A stretch of DNA of 15,607 nucleotides from NCBI GenBank assembly GCA_900547125.1, contig URFU01000045.1, positions 1-15,607 of the forward strand, read 5' to 3'. Below are positions 1 to 7,793 of this stretch, in pieces. Under the pieces are notes generated by a model, which saw nothing but the letters and a program-made list of their open reading frames with translations, did no database searches and had not been told where the DNA came from. Made by a program: the position numbers and the translations under genes. The DNA is from an uncultured Collinsella sp. GTDB lineage: Bacteria; Actinomycetota; Coriobacteriia; Coriobacteriales; Coriobacteriaceae. Within the stretch, counting starts at the first letter, position 1, and the number at the start of each line of letters is the position of its first letter.

Positions 1-2
1 TT

Positions 3-287
3 TGGAAGGTTAAGATCCCTAACCTGATGCCGACCATCACCATTTGCCTGTTCCTGTCCATCACCAACGGCTTTAAGCTGTTCGACCAGAACCTCGCCCT
101 TACCGGCGGCGCCCCCGCGCACTCCACCGAGATGCTCGCCCTGAACATCTACAACACGTTCTATTCTCGTGCCGGTATCGCATGGCAGGGCATTGGCCAG
201 GCCAAGGCAGTCATCTTCTGCATCCTGGTCGTAGCCATCTCCATGATTCAGCTTAAGGCCACGAGGTCCAAGGAGGTGCAGCAGTAA
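3..287 (+). CDS. Sugar ABC transporter permease, MalF-like, C-terminal part (5' truncated by window edge)
   Basis: Inner-membrane permease subunit of a binding-protein-dependent carbohydrate importer. The frame is open from the first bases and no plausible start lies inside the window, so only about the last 94 residues are seen; the ATG at 27 is internal. The visible part begins with FWKVKIPNL-type residues and continues with TNGFKLFDQN and LTGGAP, which match the C-terminus of MalF/UgpA-type permeases. There is a final hydrophobic segment (AVIFCILVVAISMIQ) before a short polar tail. The EAA loop that contacts the ATPase would lie upstream. The stop TAA overlaps the ATG of the next permease by one base (TAATG), so the two are translationally coupled partners. 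Substrate is not readable from this fragment; neighbouring maltodextrin enzymes suggest malto-oligosaccharides. Confidence 0.9.
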   Translation, partial: WKVKIPNLMPTITICLFLSITNGFKLFDQNLALTGGAPAHSTEMLALNIYNTFYSRAGIAWQGIGQAKAVIFCILVVAISMIQLKATRSKEVQQ

Positions 288-1126
288 TGAAACGCGATAA
301 GGTTATCAACCGCGCGCTCTCAATCTTCTTTACGATTCTGTCGCTCGCGTGGATCTACCCCGTGTTCATGATCGCGCTCAATTCCTTTAAGAAAGCGACC
401 GCAATCAGCACCACCACAGCGTTCGATCTGCTCACGCCCGAGACGTTCAACGGCCTTGCAAACTACTTGCACGCTCTTAACGAGCAGGGCTTTGCCTCAG
501 CATTTATGTACTCGCTCATCATCACGGTCACGTCGGTCGTGCTGATTTTGGTGTGCTGCTCCATGTGCGCTTGGTATGTGGTTCGTGTCAACAACAAGAT
601 CTCGAACTTCTTCTATTACCTGTTCGTCTTCTCGATGGTCGTGCCCTTCCAGATGCTCATGTTCACGCTGTCCAATTTGGCGGACCGCATCGGCTTCAAC
701 ACGCCGTTCAACATCTGCTTTATCTATCTTGGCTTTGGCGCGGGCCTGGCGGTCTTTATGTTCGCCGGCTTTGTAAAGAACATTCCGCTCGAGATCGAAG
801 AGGCGGCCATGATCGACGGCTGCAACCCGGTCCAGGTGTTCTTTAAGATCGTCCTTCCCATCATGAAGCCCACCTATCTTTCGGTCGGCATTCTCGAGAC
901 CATGTGGGTCTGGAACGACTATCTGCTGCCCTACCTTACCCTCGACTCCACCAAGTACAAGACCATTCCTATCTTGATCCAGTACTTCCGCGGCGGCTAC
1001 GGCCACGTCGAGCTCGGTCCCATGATGGCCTGCATCATGATGGTCGTTATCCCCATCGTCATCATGTACATCCTCTGCCAGAAGTACATCATCGACGGCG
1101 TGGTGGCAGGTGCCGTCAAGGGCTGA
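287..1126 (+). CDS. Sugar ABC transporter permease, MalG-like
   Basis: Second membrane subunit of the same carbohydrate importer, 279 aa, the usual length for MalG/UgpE-type permeases. Six hydrophobic segments are visible, roughly at residues 10-30, 70-95, 108-128, 141-162, 195-215 and 245-265. The EAA motif that docks onto the ATPase is at about 171-190 (EEAAMIDGCNPVQVFFKIVL), with the conserved glycine and the following LPIMKP. The ATG is fixed by the TAATG overlap with the upstream permease. The ATPase gene follows after 68 bp. By family it moves an oligosaccharide delivered by an extracytoplasmic lipoprotein, which must be encoded upstream of the window. The exact sugar is inferred from glgP and malQ next door. 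Confidence 0.93.
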   Translation: MKRDKVINRALSIFFTILSLAWIYPVFMIALNSFKKATAISTTTAFDLLTPETFNGLANYLHALNEQGFASAFMYSLIITVTSVVLILVCCSMCAWYVVRVNNKISNFFYYLFVFSMVVPFQMLMFTLSNLADRIGFNTPFNICFIYLGFGAGLAVFMFAGFVKNIPLEIEEAAMIDGCNPVQVFFKIVLPIMKPTYLSVGILETMWVWNDYLLPYLTLDSTKYKTIPILIQYFRGGYGHVELGPMMACIMMVVIPIVIMYILCQKYIIDGVVAGAVKG

Positions 1127-1150
1127 TGCCGTAACTGTTTTGCAAGTTTC

Positions 1151-1177
1151 TGCGGCGCCCCTCAGCGCGGCGCCGCA
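1151..1177 (+). other. Intra-operon hairpin between permease and ATPase genes
   Basis: A perfect 9-bp GC-rich stem (1151-1159, TGCGGCGCC, pairing with 1169-1177) encloses a 9-nt loop. No T-run follows, so it is more likely an mRNA-stabilising or processing structure, or a partial pause, than a terminator. The ribosome-binding site of the ATPase gene (AAAGG, 1183-1187) lies just after it. Confidence 0.55.
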
Positions 1178-1194
1178 TATCGAAAGGTAAAGAC

Positions 1195-2394
1195 ATGGCC
1201 GAGATCGTTCTCAAACATGTTCAGAAGGTGTATCCCAACAACGAGTCCAAAAAGAAGGGCTTCTTTGGCAAAAAGAAGAAGACCGAGGAGAAGAAGCACA
1301 ACCTCAAGGTTACCGAGGATGGCGTGCTCGCTGTTGAGGACTTCAACCTCACCGTTCACGACCAGGAGTTCGTCGTCCTCGTTGGCCCGTCTGGCTGCGG
1401 TAAGTCCACGACGATGCGCATGGTCGCCGGCCTGGAGGACATTACCTCGGGCGAAGTGCTCATCGACGGCAAGCGCGTCAACGACGTGGCGCCCAAGGAC
1501 CGCGACATCGCCATGGTGTTCCAGAGCTACGCTCTGTACCCCAACATGACGGTGTACGAGAACATGGCGTTTACGCTTGAGCTCAAGAAGGTCCCCAAAG
1601 ACGAGATCGACCGCAAGGTTCGCTCCGCTGCCGAGATCTTGGGTATCACCGAGTACCTCGACCGCAAGCCTAAGGCGCTTTCGGGCGGCCAGCGTCAGCG
1701 CGTCGCTATCGGCCGCGCCATCGTGCGTGACCCCAAGGTCTTCCTGATGGACGAGCCGCTGTCCAACCTGGATGCCAAGCTTCGTAACCAGATGCGCGCC
1801 GAGCTCATTAAGCTGCGTCACGAGATCAAGGGCACCTTCATCTACGTTACCCACGACCAGACCGAGGCTATGACCCTCGGCGACCGCATCGTGGTCATGA
1901 AGGACGGCGTCGTCCAGCAGATCGCCACGCCGCAGGAGGTCTTCAACCATCCCGCGAACATCTTCGTCGCCGGATTCATCGGCGTGCCGCAGATGAACTT
2001 CTTCGATGCCCAACTGGTGCGCTCGGGCAACGGCTTTACCGTCAAGACCGAGGACATGAACGTTGCTCTCGCCCCCGAGACCTGCGCTCAACTCGCTCTT
2101 AACTGGGACGGCGGCGACGTGAAGGAGATCACGGCCGGCGTGCGCCCCGAGCAGATCCTGCTTGCCGACAAGGGCGAGGAGGGCGCGCTCCAGGGTACCG
2201 TCGAGGTGACCGAGCTCATGGGTTCGACCGAGCATGTCCACGTGACCGCTCCCGACGGCCAGTTTGTCCTGATTATCCCCGTTGTCGACCTTGAGGCCAA
2301 GGGCGCGCTCAAGGCGGGCGACACCATCTGGTTCAAGTTTGAGAAGAACGCGACCCATCTCTTCGATAAGGTGTCTGGCAAGAATCTTATCTAG
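1195..2394 (+). CDS. msmX: Carbohydrate ABC transporter ATP-binding protein, MsmX/UgpC family
   Basis: Cytoplasmic ATPase that powers the permease pair, 399 aa. Visible motifs are Walker A GPSGCGKST at 64-72, the Q-loop at Q110, the signature LSGGQRQ at 162-168, Walker B VFLMDEP at about 182-188, the D-loop SNLDAK and the H-loop histidine H220 (THDQTEAM). The C-terminal third has the GVRPEQI segment of the TOBE/OB regulatory domain typical of MalK/MsmX/UgpC proteins. In low-GC Gram-positives MsmX-type ATPases serve several sugar importers, so this one may be shared. An oddity is a lysine-rich insertion at about residues 15-42, between the first beta-strand and the strand leading to the Walker A, where most relatives have only a few residues. 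The gene ends 68 bp before a strong terminator. The symbol denotes the family; ugpC would be an equally common label. Confidence 0.93.
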   Translation: MAEIVLKHVQKVYPNNESKKKGFFGKKKKTEEKKHNLKVTEDGVLAVEDFNLTVHDQEFVVLVGPSGCGKSTTMRMVAGLEDITSGEVLIDGKRVNDVAPKDRDIAMVFQSYALYPNMTVYENMAFTLELKKVPKDEIDRKVRSAAEILGITEYLDRKPKALSGGQRQRVAIGRAIVRDPKVFLMDEPLSNLDAKLRNQMRAELIKLRHEIKGTFIYVTHDQTEAMTLGDRIVVMKDGVVQQIATPQEVFNHPANIFVAGFIGVPQMNFFDAQLVRSGNGFTVKTEDMNVALAPETCAQLALNWDGGDVKEITAGVRPEQILLADKGEEGALQGTVEVTELMGSTEHVHVTAPDGQFVLIIPVVDLEAKGALKAGDTIWFKFEKNATHLFDKVSGKNLI

Positions 2395-2462
2395 GCCCGG
2401 TGCATCCAGGCCCTCTCTTTGGGCGACTGCGGCTTTGCCATCCTTTTGCCGTGGTCACATAT

Positions 2463-2506
2463 AAGGCTCCCCTCCCGTCCACTGGGCGAGAGGGGAGCCT
2501 TTCTTT
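2463..2506 (+). terminator. Rho-independent terminator of the sugar ABC transporter operon
   Basis: A perfect 12-bp stem (AAGGCTCCCCTC at 2463-2474 with GAGGGGAGCCTT at 2490-2501) has a 15-nt loop and is followed by TCTTTG. It sits 68 bp after the ATPase stop codon and should end transcription of the transporter operon. Confidence 0.9.
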
Positions 2507-2532
2507 GTGTTGGGGTTGTCTGACCGGGCGTT

Positions 2533-2832
2533 TGTCTCGATCTGTAACAGGAGGAGGGCCAAATTGGGTCTAGATGTTGCAGATTGAGACAGCGTCGAGC
2601 TGCCTGTCCTTTCATCTCGATCTGTAAGACGTATGACTGATTTCGGCATGTACCTGTTACAGAGCAAGATTGTTTTATCCGCCTTACCCGTCTGTCTCAT
2701 TCTGTAACAGGAAGACCCGATTCCAGCGGCTATCTGTTACAGATCGAGACAGTTCATCGGGACAATTTCGTTTGTCTTGATCTGTAACAGGTAGACCCAG
2801 TTTTACCGTCTAGGTGTTACAGACCGAGATTG
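2533..2832. repeat. Four inverted-repeat units in tandem with an exact 80-bp period
   Basis: Each unit is 59-60 bp and is bounded by inverted ends close to TGTCTCGATCTGTAACAG and its reverse complement. The units are 2533-2591, 2613-2672, 2693-2751 and 2773-2831, so starts are spaced exactly 80 bp apart. The spacers between units are 20-21 bp and diverged. Inside units 3 and 4 the left arm is followed by AGACCC; in unit 1 the corresponding GGGTCT is at the other end, so unit 1 lies in reverse orientation. Each unit could form a hairpin with ~18-bp arms. No coding frame of note spans the array. It fills most of the gap between the transporter terminator and the glgP terminator. It resembles a REP/BIME-type extragenic palindromic array; function unknown. 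Confidence 0.85.
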
Positions 2833-2865
2833 TTTAGTCGAGACAAACCGCAGGCCGGCGTATCG

Positions 2866-2903
2866 GCACAAAAAGCGGAGCCGCGTTGCCACGACTCCGC
2901 TTT
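2866..2903 (-). terminator. Rho-independent terminator of glgP
   Basis: Read on the reverse strand, AAAGCGGAG (2903-2895) pairs with CTCCGCTTT (2880-2872) as a 9-bp stem with a 14-nt loop and is followed by a run of T (TTTTTG). It lies 26 bp beyond the glgP stop codon. Confidence 0.85.
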
Positions 2904-2929
2904 CAAGAGGATGGGTAAAGAAAACGAAA

Positions 2930-5197
2930 TTAGCTCAGGTGCCAAATCTCGTCGTTGTACTGGGAGATTGTACGGTCGGACGAGAAGGTGCCGGCGTTGG
3001 CGATGTTGATCAGCGCCTTGCGCATCCAAGCGTCCTGGTCCTCGTAGTCTGCCAGCACGCGCTCCTTGGTCTGGATGTATTCCTCAATGTCGAGCAGGGC
3101 CATAAACCAGTCCTTGCCCTTGATGTCGTCGTGCAGGCGCTGCAGGCGCTCGGCGTTGCCGGTCGCCATAAAGGCGGGGTTGGTGATAAAGTCCACCAGC
3201 AACTTGATGCCGGGCTTGCGGTAGAGCGCACCGGCGTCATAGCTGCCGTCGGCGTAGAGCTGCTCGACCTGCTTGGAGGAAGCGCCAAAGGTGTAGATGT
3301 TCTCGTCACCCACGAGCTCGGCGATCTCGACATTGGCACCGTCGAGCGTGCACAGGGTCAAAGCGCCGTTGAGCATGAACTTCATGTTAGAAGTACCGCT
3401 CGCCTCCTTGGAGGCCAGGCTGATCTGCTCGGAGATGTCGGCGGCGGGGATCACACGCTCGGCAGCAGTGACGTTGTAGTTCTCGATCATGACAACCTGC
3501 AGGTAGGGGGCCACATCGGGATCGTTTGCGATCCACTGCGACAGTGTCAGGATCAGATGGATGATGTCCTGGGCGATGGTGTAGGCAGGTGCTGCCTTGC
3601 CGCCAAAGATGATAGTGACGGGGTGCTTAGGTCTGTTGCCGTTCTTGATGTCGAGATACTTCCAGATGATGTAGAGCGCGAGCATCTGCTGGCGCTTGTA
3701 CTCGTGGATACGCTTGACCTGAACATCGATGATGGCGTTGGAGGGAATGGTCACACCCTGCTCGAGCGCCATAAACTGGCGCATGATGGTCTTGGCCTCG
3801 GCCTTGGTGGCGGCCAGGCGCTCAAGAACGTCCTTGTCGTCGGCGAACTCGGCAAGCTTGCTCAGGTCGCCGGTGCTGCGCCAATCGGTGCCGATCACAT
3901 CGTCGAGCAGACTGGCGAGCGCGGGGTTGGCCCCATGGATCCAACGGCGGAAGGTGATGCCGTTGGTCTTGTTGGAGAACTTTTCGGGATAAATCTCGTA
4001 GAACGGGTGAAGCTCGGTGTCCTCCAGGATCTTGGTGTGGAGGGCGGCGACGCCATTGATGGAGAAGCCAAAGTGAATGTCCATGTGGGCCATGTGGACG
4101 GTGTCGTATTCGTCGATGATAGCGACGCGCGGGTCGTCGTGCTCGGCCTTGGCGATCTCGTCAAGCTTGACGATGATATCGGCGATGGCGGGCGAGACCT
4201 TCTGCAGGCTGGCGAGCGGCCACTTCTCGAGCGCCTCGGCAAGGATCGTGTGGTTGGTGTAGGCGACCATGGAACGAACGATGGTAACGGCCTCGTCAAA
4301 CTCGATGTCGTGCTCGGTGGTGAGCAGGCGGATGAGCTCGGGAATGACCATGGTGGGGTGCGTGTCGTTGATCTGGACCACGGCGTAGTCGGCCAGATCG
4401 TGCAGGTTGCTGCCACGCTCGACGGCCTCGTCGATCAGGAGCTGGGCGGCGTTGCTCACCATGAAGTACTCCTGGTAGATGCGAAGCAGGCGGCCCTGCT
4501 CATCGGAATCATCCGGATAGAGGAACAAGGTGAGGTTCTTGGCGATCTTCGTCTTGTCGAAGTCGATGGAGCTGCCGGGGACCAGGCCGTCGTCGACGCT
4601 CGCCAGGTCGAACAGGCGCAGGCGGTTCTTGGTGGGCTGGTCGTAACCGGGCACATCGATGTTGACGAGCTTGGAGGTGACGGCAAAATCGCCAAACTCG
4701 ACGGTGTAGGAGCGGTCGTCATCGATCAGGATGTCCTGCTCGCCAAGCCACTCATCGGGGACGGCCTTCTGCTGGTTGTCGGCAAAGCGCTGACGGAACA
4801 GGCCGTAATGGTAATTGAGGCCCACACCGTCACCGGTAAGGCCCAGCGTGGCAATGGAATCCAGAAAGCACGCGGCCAGACGGCCCAGGCCGCCGTTGCC
4901 GAGTGAGGGCTCGACCTCAAAATCCTCAATCTTGTTGAGGTCGTGGCCGGCGGCGGTGAGCTGGTCTTTAGCCTCGGCATAGATGCCAAGGTCGATCATG
5001 TTGTTGATCAGCAGTTTGCCAATCAAAAACTCAGCAGAGATGTAATAGAGCTTTTTCTTGCCATTGTTGAGCGGGCAGGCGGCGGAGCGCTCCTGTACGA
5101 GCTTGACCAGCAGTTTGTAAATGCGGCGGTCATCGAGTTGCTCGAGCGAAGTTCCAAAGGACTGCTCGGCAAGATCCGCAAGATCGATACGGGGCAT
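2930..5197 (-). CDS. glgP: Glycogen/starch/alpha-glucan phosphorylase
   Basis: A pyridoxal-phosphate enzyme of GT35 that removes terminal glucose from alpha-1,4-glucans with inorganic phosphate, giving glucose 1-phosphate. It is 755 aa, slightly shorter than the ~800-850 aa of E. coli MalP/GlgP; the shortening seems to lie in the N-terminal half around residues 140-200. Diagnostic sequence is clear: NGGLGRLA at about 101-108, VQINDTHP in the middle, KRIHEYKRQ before the C-terminal domain, and SGTSNMKFMLNG with the PLP-binding lysine at about K606, followed by LDGANVEI. The start is supported by AGGAGG four bases before the ATG on the reverse strand. It pairs functionally with the upstream malQ. 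A terminator sits between the two genes, so glgP may also have its own promoter in 5198-5260, although I could not pick a convincing one. Confidence 0.97.
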   Translation of the reverse strand: MPRIDLADLAEQSFGTSLEQLDDRRIYKLLVKLVQERSAACPLNNGKKKLYYISAEFLIGKLLINNMIDLGIYAEAKDQLTAAGHDLNKIEDFEVEPSLGNGGLGRLAACFLDSIATLGLTGDGVGLNYHYGLFRQRFADNQQKAVPDEWLGEQDILIDDDRSYTVEFGDFAVTSKLVNIDVPGYDQPTKNRLRLFDLASVDDGLVPGSSIDFDKTKIAKNLTLFLYPDDSDEQGRLLRIYQEYFMVSNAAQLLIDEAVERGSNLHDLADYAVVQINDTHPTMVIPELIRLLTTEHDIEFDEAVTIVRSMVAYTNHTILAEALEKWPLASLQKVSPAIADIIVKLDEIAKAEHDDPRVAIIDEYDTVHMAHMDIHFGFSINGVAALHTKILEDTELHPFYEIYPEKFSNKTNGITFRRWIHGANPALASLLDDVIGTDWRSTGDLSKLAEFADDKDVLERLAATKAEAKTIMRQFMALEQGVTIPSNAIIDVQVKRIHEYKRQQMLALYIIWKYLDIKNGNRPKHPVTIIFGGKAAPAYTIAQDIIHLILTLSQWIANDPDVAPYLQVVMIENYNVTAAERVIPAADISEQISLASKEASGTSNMKFMLNGALTLCTLDGANVEIAELVGDENIYTFGASSKQVEQLYADGSYDAGALYRKPGIKLLVDFITNPAFMATGNAERLQRLHDDIKGKDWFMALLDIEEYIQTKERVLADYEDQDAWMRKALINIANAGTFSSDRTISQYNDEIWHLS

Positions 5198-5237
5198 GTT
5201 TCCTCCTGTGGTGAGTTGACTACATGTCAGAAATTCA

Positions 5238-5278
5238 AAAGAAGCCCGCGCGAGGGGATTGGGGTGGCCTCGCGCGGG
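5238..5278 (-). terminator. Terminator between malQ and glgP
   Basis: An 11-bp perfect GC-rich stem (5268-5278 with 5245-5255, CCCGCGCGAGG type) and a 12-nt loop lie 49 bp beyond the malQ stop. On the reverse strand they are followed by CTTCTTTTG. It would end malQ transcription at least partly, giving glgP independent or attenuated expression. The 129-bp malQ-glgP gap contains nothing else I can support. Confidence 0.75.
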
Positions 5279-5326
5279 AAAAGCGGTCGCGTCCGCACGA
5301 TGGAATGGGGTCGGGTGCGGTGGCTC

Positions 5327-6832
5327 CTATTGGGGAAGCTCAATTTCGGCTTCCGACGGAATGCGGAAGTAGGTTTCGGTCCAGTCGGTGAGCTTGTGCT
5401 CGAGCTCGCGGGTGATGGCACCATCGAGCATGCGCCAGGTCCAGTTGCCGCCCAGGGTGGCGGGGGTGTTGATGCGTGCCTCGTTGCCCAGGTTGAGCAG
5501 GTCTTGCATGGTGTAGATACAGGTATCGCTCACGCTGGCGGCGATGGTGCGGTTGAGTGCATCGGCCATGGGCTCGCCTGCCTGCTGGTGGGTGTACAGG
5601 GCCGCCTGCTCGCGCTGGCGCGGGGTGGCCGTTCCCTCAAACCAACCGCGCGCCGTCTCGTTGTCGTGTGTGCCCACATAGGCGACGGTGTTGGCAATGT
5701 AGTTGTGCGGCAGGTAGTACGAGTTGGTGCCCTCAAAGGCGAACTGCAAGATCTTCATGCCGGGGAAGCCCGAGTTGTCGCGCATGTCGATGACGCCGGG
5801 GGTGAGGAAGCCCAGGTCTTCGGCGATGATGGGCAGTGTGCCGAGCTTTTCCTCGAGCGTCTTAAAGAACTTGAGGCCGGGGCCCTGCGTCCACGAACCG
5901 TAGGACGAATCGGGTGAGGAGAACGGCACCTCCCAATAGGCCTCGAAGCCGCGGAAGTGATCCAGGCGGATGATATCGTACATGTCGAGGGCGGCGCGGA
6001 TGCGGCCCTCCCACCAGGAGAAACCGTCGGCTTCCATGGCATCCCAGTCGTAGATGGGATTTCCCCAGTACTGGCCGGTGGCCGAGAACTGGTCGGGCGG
6101 CGTGCCGGCGACACTTACGGGATTGCCGGCGGCGTCGATCTTAAAGAGCTCGGGCGTGGCCCACATCTCGACGGAGTCGCGCGAGACATAGATGGGCAGG
6201 TCGCCGATGATGAGGATGTCGCGCTCGTTGGCATAGGCCTTGAGGCGACTCCACTGACGATCGAAGAAGTACTGCGTCATCTGGTGGTAGAGCATGCGCG
6301 CGGGATGGGCGGCGCAGACCTTGGCAGAAGCCTCACCGCGGGTACGGAGCTCCTCGGGCCACTCCCAAAATGCCTTGAGACCGCACTCCTCCTTGACGGT
6401 CATGAACTCGCAGTAGGGGATGAGCCAGTCTTCGTTGGTTTGGACAAAGCCGTCGAAGTCGGCCGGCTTGTCGGCGGCAAAGCGCTCGGCGGCGCGGTCG
6501 AGAATCTGACGGCGACCGCTAAAAATCGCGCCATAGTCGACGTTGTTGGGGTCGGAGCCCAGATACACACCGTCGATATCGCGCTGTTCCAGATAGCCGG
6601 CCTCGATAAGCTCGGCAAAGTCGATGAAGTTGGGGTTGCCCGCACGGGCCGAGAACGACTGATAGGGCGAGTCGCCATAGCTCGTCGTCGTAAGGGGCAG
6701 AATCTGCCAGTAATGTTGTTTGCACGAGGCGAGGAAATCGACAAAGTCGTAGGCATTCCAGCCAAAGCCGCCGATACCGTACGGTCCGGGCAGAGACGAG
6801 ATGGGCATGAGAACACCGCTTGCACGCTCCAT
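5327..6832 (-). CDS. malQ: 4-alpha-glucanotransferase (amylomaltase)
   Basis: A GH77 cytoplasmic enzyme that transfers alpha-1,4-glucan segments between malto-oligosaccharides and releases glucose, producing longer chains for the phosphorylase. From the chosen start it is 501 aa, the usual size of the short amylomaltases. Catalytic elements are visible: the nucleophile in IIRLDHFRGF (about D291), the acid/base in IIAEDLG (about E338) and the transition-state stabiliser in GTHDNET (about D390). The N-terminal RASGVLMPISSLPGPYGIG and GDSPYQSFSARAGNP are also typical. An in-frame ATG exists at 6904 (525 aa). It lies only ~14 bases after a likely -10 box, and the extra 24 residues lack family similarity. 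The ATG at 6832 has a GGTGA ribosome-binding sequence seven bases upstream, so I prefer it. Confidence 0.95.
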   Translation of the reverse strand: MERASGVLMPISSLPGPYGIGGFGWNAYDFVDFLASCKQHYWQILPLTTTSYGDSPYQSFSARAGNPNFIDFAELIEAGYLEQRDIDGVYLGSDPNNVDYGAIFSGRRQILDRAAERFAADKPADFDGFVQTNEDWLIPYCEFMTVKEECGLKAFWEWPEELRTRGEASAKVCAAHPARMLYHQMTQYFFDRQWSRLKAYANERDILIIGDLPIYVSRDSVEMWATPELFKIDAAGNPVSVAGTPPDQFSATGQYWGNPIYDWDAMEADGFSWWEGRIRAALDMYDIIRLDHFRGFEAYWEVPFSSPDSSYGSWTQGPGLKFFKTLEEKLGTLPIIAEDLGFLTPGVIDMRDNSGFPGMKILQFAFEGTNSYYLPHNYIANTVAYVGTHDNETARGWFEGTATPRQREQAALYTHQQAGEPMADALNRTIAASVSDTCIYTMQDLLNLGNEARINTPATLGGNWTWRMLDGAITRELEHKLTDWTETYFRIPSEAEIELPQ

Positions 6833-6917
6833 GGATGTGCTCACCGTCCTTTTGAATAAGGGGCTGCGCCGTAGATGGATAGACGGCTCGTCCCGAGTTT
6901 CCATTTCTATTGTCCCT

Positions 6918-6946
6918 ATTGTAGAACATGTTGTTTAAACATGTAT
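6918..6946 (-). promoter_or_regulatory. Probable malQ promoter with overlapping inverted-repeat operator
   Basis: On the reverse strand TACAAT (plus-strand 6918-6923) is a good -10 box. Seventeen bases upstream is a weak -35, ATACAT (6941-6946). The spacer region contains the inverted repeat ACATGTT-N5-AACATGT (6926-6944), positioned so that a bound protein would block polymerase. A LacI- or XRE-type repressor is possible; none is encoded nearby for this operon. Confidence 0.5.
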
Positions 6947-6994
6947 AGAGAGAATGAAAAAGTTGCCGACTTTCGGTGAATGGTAGTGCGCCAT

Positions 6995-7065
6995 AGACGA
7001 TATGAGTTGAACATTGGGAGCTCCTCCCCTTGCGGCTCTTTTGTGGGTCGGGCGACAATGGTCGT
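6995..7065 (+). repeat. Left ~70-bp inverted repeat of the IS mosaic
   Basis: The segment starting AGACGATATGAGTTGAAC and ending CGGGCGACAATGGTCGT matches the reverse complement of 7794-7863 with about eight differences and one indel. Similarity stops on both sides, so these are either element ends or two oppositely oriented copies of the same end. Confidence 0.85.
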
Positions 7066-7150
7066 CGTCATTAAAGACCGGCTGCCAGCCAGGTTGCAAC
7101 AATGCAAGAAGGGTTCACATTCAGTTGGCCGTTGACACAAACAATCGCGC

Positions 7151-7413
7151 GAAGACCTCGTCTTCTTCGGTAAGTCCAGGCGCGGCAAGACGCGCATGGC
7201 AGTCGCCCTCACGATGCGCGCGGTCGCCGCGGACATGTCGGTCAGGTTCTGGCAGACCGCGCAGCTGGTTCTCGAGCTCGGCAACGCGAAGCGCAAGGGA
7301 ACGCTGTCGAAACTGTTGAACGACGTGTCGCCCGCGAGGCTGCTCGTGCTCGACGAGTTCGTCTACGTCCCCTGCGACGTAGACGGTGCGAGGGTTCTCT
7401 ACCAGGTCATTTC
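7151..7413 (+). pseudogene. istB: IstB-like ATP-binding helper of IS21 family, fragment
   Basis: The forward frame gives EDLVFFGKSRRGKTRMAVAL, which corresponds to the Walker A region of IstB helper ATPases (usual form G-P-S-G-T-G-K-T-H). It continues with RFWQTAQLVLEL, GTLSKLLNDVS, a Walker B-like LLVLDEFVYVP and DGARVLYQVIS, in the family order. About 87 residues remain of a protein normally ~250 aa. The N-terminal DNA-recognition part and the C-terminus are gone. The Walker A glycines are partly replaced, consistent with decay. No istA transposase partner is present. The fragment ends where the opposed IS110 fragment begins. Confidence 0.85.
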
Positions 7414-7414
7414 C

Positions 7415-7793
7415 GTCCATGTAGTGCTCGTAGGCCGCGGCGTCGTCGGGCTCGTCGAAGGAGAGGGACTCCGTCCAGTCCCAGTAGGCCCCCGTCCAGG
7501 CGCCCCTGCGCCTGCCGGCCGGCGTCGTCTCGTCGAAGACGAGGCCGTGGCGCAGCAGGAACTTCGACATCCGCTGCTTGGCGTGTTGCAGGTCGTCGCG
7601 CGCGTCCTCGAGGGCGCTCGTCGGGGACCCACACCTCGACGACGTTGCGGCGCGCCAGCATGCGTGCCAGCCACTCGGCGTCGCGGCGGTCGTTCTTGCG
7701 GCCGCGGTCGGCCGCGGGCCGGTGCATCTTCGGGACCGCCCCGACGACGCAGCCGAGGCCGAGGGCCCGCAGCGCGCGGCCGCGGTTGATGGT
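7415..7793 (-). pseudogene. IS110-family transposase (DEDD type), frameshifted fragment
   Basis: On the reverse strand the frame from about 7793 reads RALRALGLGCVVGAVPK and then KNDRRDAEWLARMLA and VEVWVPDE. This is the hallmark region of IS110 transposases, with the conserved K-x-D-R-R-D-A. At about 7615-7620 the similarity shifts to another frame: LEDARDDLQHAKQRMSKFLLRHGL and then a Trp-rich stretch ending in FDEPDDAAAYEHYM, so there is at least one frameshift. The first ~50 residues and the whole C-terminal Ser-containing domain are missing. It lies directly against the right inverted repeat. Confidence 0.88.

Noticed and set aside
1162..2358. Reverse open frame of 398 codons across the ATPase gene
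   Set aside because: Antisense shadow of the clear MsmX/UgpC gene; no ribosome-binding site or family similarity.
2533..2832. CRISPR array
   Set aside because: The repeated units are 59-60-bp inverted repeats with diverged arms and 20-bp spacers, not identical 25-40-bp repeats with unique 30-40-bp spacers, and no cas genes are present.
2939..4906. Forward open frame of 655 codons across the phosphorylase gene
   Set aside because: It is antisense to glgP, whose motifs are unmistakable. The translated sequence is a low-complexity V/D/L/G-rich product of GC-rich codon bias, with no domain.
5957..6859. Forward open frame of 300 codons across malQ
   Set aside because: Antisense shadow of an enzyme with all GH77 catalytic motifs in the other strand.
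7196..7789. Single intact 197-codon forward gene in the IS region
   Set aside because: Only the first part matches IstB; the rest is antisense to the IS110 transposase fragment, so the frame is a chance fusion.
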